DNA of 64,000 bases, taken from contig CAIIXF020000006.1 in assembly GCA_903813345.2 (NCBI GenBank), positions 10,668,348-10,732,347 on the forward strand, written 5' to 3'. The position numbers and the translations under genes were made by a program. Of this stretch, positions 62,901 through 64,000 are shown piece after piece; position 1 is the first letter of the stretch, and each line of letters begins with the position of its first letter. Under the pieces are notes generated by a model. The model was given only the letters and a program-made list of their open reading frames with translations. It was not told the DNA's origin and made no database searches. Source of the DNA: Owenia fusiformis. Its lineage: Eukaryota; Annelida; Polychaeta; Sabellida; Oweniidae.

Positions 62901-63758
62901 GTAAAGAGGCTTTAACACGTAGTTCAATGGGGGAAAAAGGTTGCCAAACTTATGGAGGGGAATGTATATGCATTTGTTTCTACTAAATATTTAAAGAAAT
63001 GCGCATGAAATGAATAGTACTGGTACCCTAACATGCGCTTATAGTTAATATCAATGGACCAGAAATGATAAAATAAAGAATAAGAGGTCATGCATTGTAT
63101 GCATTTGATGAATACGTTTCAGGAATCTGATTGACATTGACCTGATTTCAAAATGGGTTCTTACATTTATCGCATCAATGACGACACAATCTCCGCGATC
63201 TGTGATGTAATATTTCACCGCGTCGGCTTCTCTCCACATAAAGTTAGAAAATGAAACAAAAAAGTCGGCAACATCCAAGAAAGCCACGTCATCTCGCTTA
63301 AAGTAAAATCCCTGAAACAGATTACATAGATACAAATGAGACGAATCTGAAAGTTGAGAGGTTGGTATTAGAAGCAAAAACCGTCGTTTTGGGTCCTTTC
63401 TAAGCCAATCGACTTTCCCCTAATATCAAATTCGTCGACGGAATGGTAGCTCCCAAATCCCTATTTATGTGCTCTTCGGCCAACTTATGCCAATCTGAAT
63501 GCCCTTATATGGTGATAGGATTGAAGAATTATTAATTAACACCCTCTGTTTCTCTGACTTAATCAGTTTGTACACTATCCAATGAGTTCTTTTTTCAGGT
63601 ATCTCTTAGAATGTCACTATATAGCAACACAACAACTGAAAGAATAAACCTTACCATGGACAGTGTGCTATAAGCCAAGCCATCCATTTGGTTGTGCGCA
63701 TTCGTTAAATAGAATCGTGCGAAGGTGTTAGTCTTCCTTACAACCGAAGAACATGATG
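59935..63758 (-). CDS. Divergent ferritin-fold protein, 5' end outside the window (4 exons seen)
   Basis: Exons in transcript order: 63655-63758, 63165-63311, 61273-61395, 59935-60120 (stop TAA). Internal junctions are GT-AG and in phase, giving about 186 residues. The order of motifs follows ferritin: VRKTNTF near the start, YSTLSM|GFYFKRDDVAFLDVADFF (ferritin has YLSM-YYFDRDDVAL), WREADAVKYYITDRGD (ferritin REHAEK and RGG), VVIDAI (LQDI), DW then AFEKTMEAI (AMxxALxLEK). By hand alignment the H-chain ferroxidase positions E27, Y34, E62, H65 and E107 fall on Met, Thr, Met, Glu and Ile, so iron oxidation by the usual centre seems unlikely. The tail is acidic (FDDIIDDDMIIKNI). A polyadenylation signal (AATAAA on the minus strand) lies at 59751-59756. 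The first exon, and any signal peptide, is beyond 63758 and was not found. The ferritin fold is an inference from motif order. Confidence 0.72.
60245..60910 (-). mobile_element. Deleted PIF/Harbinger element with HARBI1-like transposase start
   Basis: Ends AGAAGCCTTATTCATAACGC and the inverse of AGAAGCCTTATTCATAAAGC. A minus-strand frame at 60311-60538 reads FRDRSNPLEIFDDREILTRF then LILELVQRI and PPLIQV, matching the N-terminal part of HARBI1-type transposases (RDRxNPLE..DD..F..RFR). Upstream an ATG frame is shifted relative to it, and the catalytic part is deleted. It lies in intron 3 of the ferritin-like gene. Confidence 0.78.
60935..61028. repeat. Terminal fragment of the CACTGGTGATCC MITE family
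   Basis: TACATTTTGTTACCGAAACG then GGTTACCATCGTAATCGAGT and GGATCACC, identical in layout to the right end of 40815-41303. Confidence 0.7.
62098..62964. mobile_element. Tc1/mariner-like long-TIR element, copy 2, in intron 2 of the ferritin-like gene
   Basis: 867 bp from CACTCCCCTCCATAAGTTTG to its inverse, TA on both sides (62096-62097, 62965-62966). Near-identical to 34213-35091, so transposition of this family is comparatively recent. Confidence 0.88.
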
Positions 63759-63827
63759 CTACAAACAAATGGCAAAGTCTCCTCTCAAGCCAAAATATAT
63801 GGGGGTTATATGTACTTGGATGTTTTG

Positions 63828-63903
63828 GATAGAGGGAATATTCCGAGGGATATACAATATATCTAATAAATTTTGTATATCCCAAGGGATATTTCCTGTA
63901 TCA
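63828..63903. repeat. Small hairpin upstream of the first visible ferritin-like exon
   Basis: GATAGAGGGAATATTCCGAG then GGATATACAATATAT pair with TTTGTATATCC and CAAGGGATATTTCCTGTATC. Confidence 0.65.
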
Positions 63904-64000
63904 AAACCGACCTAGCATAACTATTGTATTCCATTCCTGATGAGGTTTGAAATAATTAGCAGGTCATCAACAGGCCAGAGTTCCCCCGTAGTGGCCAAAT

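Overview
This is eukaryotic nuclear DNA from an animal, most likely a marine invertebrate. It is visibly AT-rich. Its genes are split into many small exons with GT-AG introns, and it is packed with short inverted-repeat transposons, foldback palindromes, minisatellites and LINE, Helitron, mariner and Harbinger remnants. I cannot name the phylum from sequence alone. No bacterial operon, tRNA, rRNA or CRISPR was seen.

Three protein-coding genes can be assembled by joining exons whose splice phases all agree. (1) Plus strand, 7417-24341: a complete class-3 aldehyde dehydrogenase resembling fatty aldehyde dehydrogenase (ALDH3A2/ALDH3B type), 13 coding exons, 501 residues, with a C-terminal membrane anchor. 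Its active-site exon exists in three tandem versions of identical length and phase. Its eleventh exon begins inside a 41-bp minisatellite in which every unit carries its own splice acceptor. (2) Plus strand, 27093-56576: a complete AKR1-type aldo-keto reductase, 10 coding exons, 320 residues, with an intact D-Y-K-H tetrad and a first intron of 21.5 kb. (3) Minus strand, 59935-63758 and beyond the right edge: a divergent ferritin-fold protein whose ferroxidase ligands appear to be replaced. Genes 1 and 2 lie head to tail and both handle aldehydes, one by oxidation and one by reduction.

Inside the first intron of gene 2 lies a decayed but still intron-containing fragment of a spectrin-repeat protein of nesprin type (40668-43555), with stop codons and a frameshift.

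Most of the remaining sequence is transposon-derived. For many elements both ends can be placed by target-site duplications: a 4.36-kb element with long inverted arms and an unrecognised internal ORF (28086-32441, 6-bp TSD); a near-palindromic Mutator-like element (35386-36129, 10-bp TSD); two Tc1/mariner-like long-TIR elements (34213-35091, 62098-62964); two copies of a CACACCGG-ended family with 5-bp TSDs (2247-2768, 56654-57173); a long-TIR element just after an ALDH exon (22255-23075, 8-bp TSD); a Helitron-like element (37219-37982); and a 5'-truncated LINE (9643-10140). Several are nested in one another.
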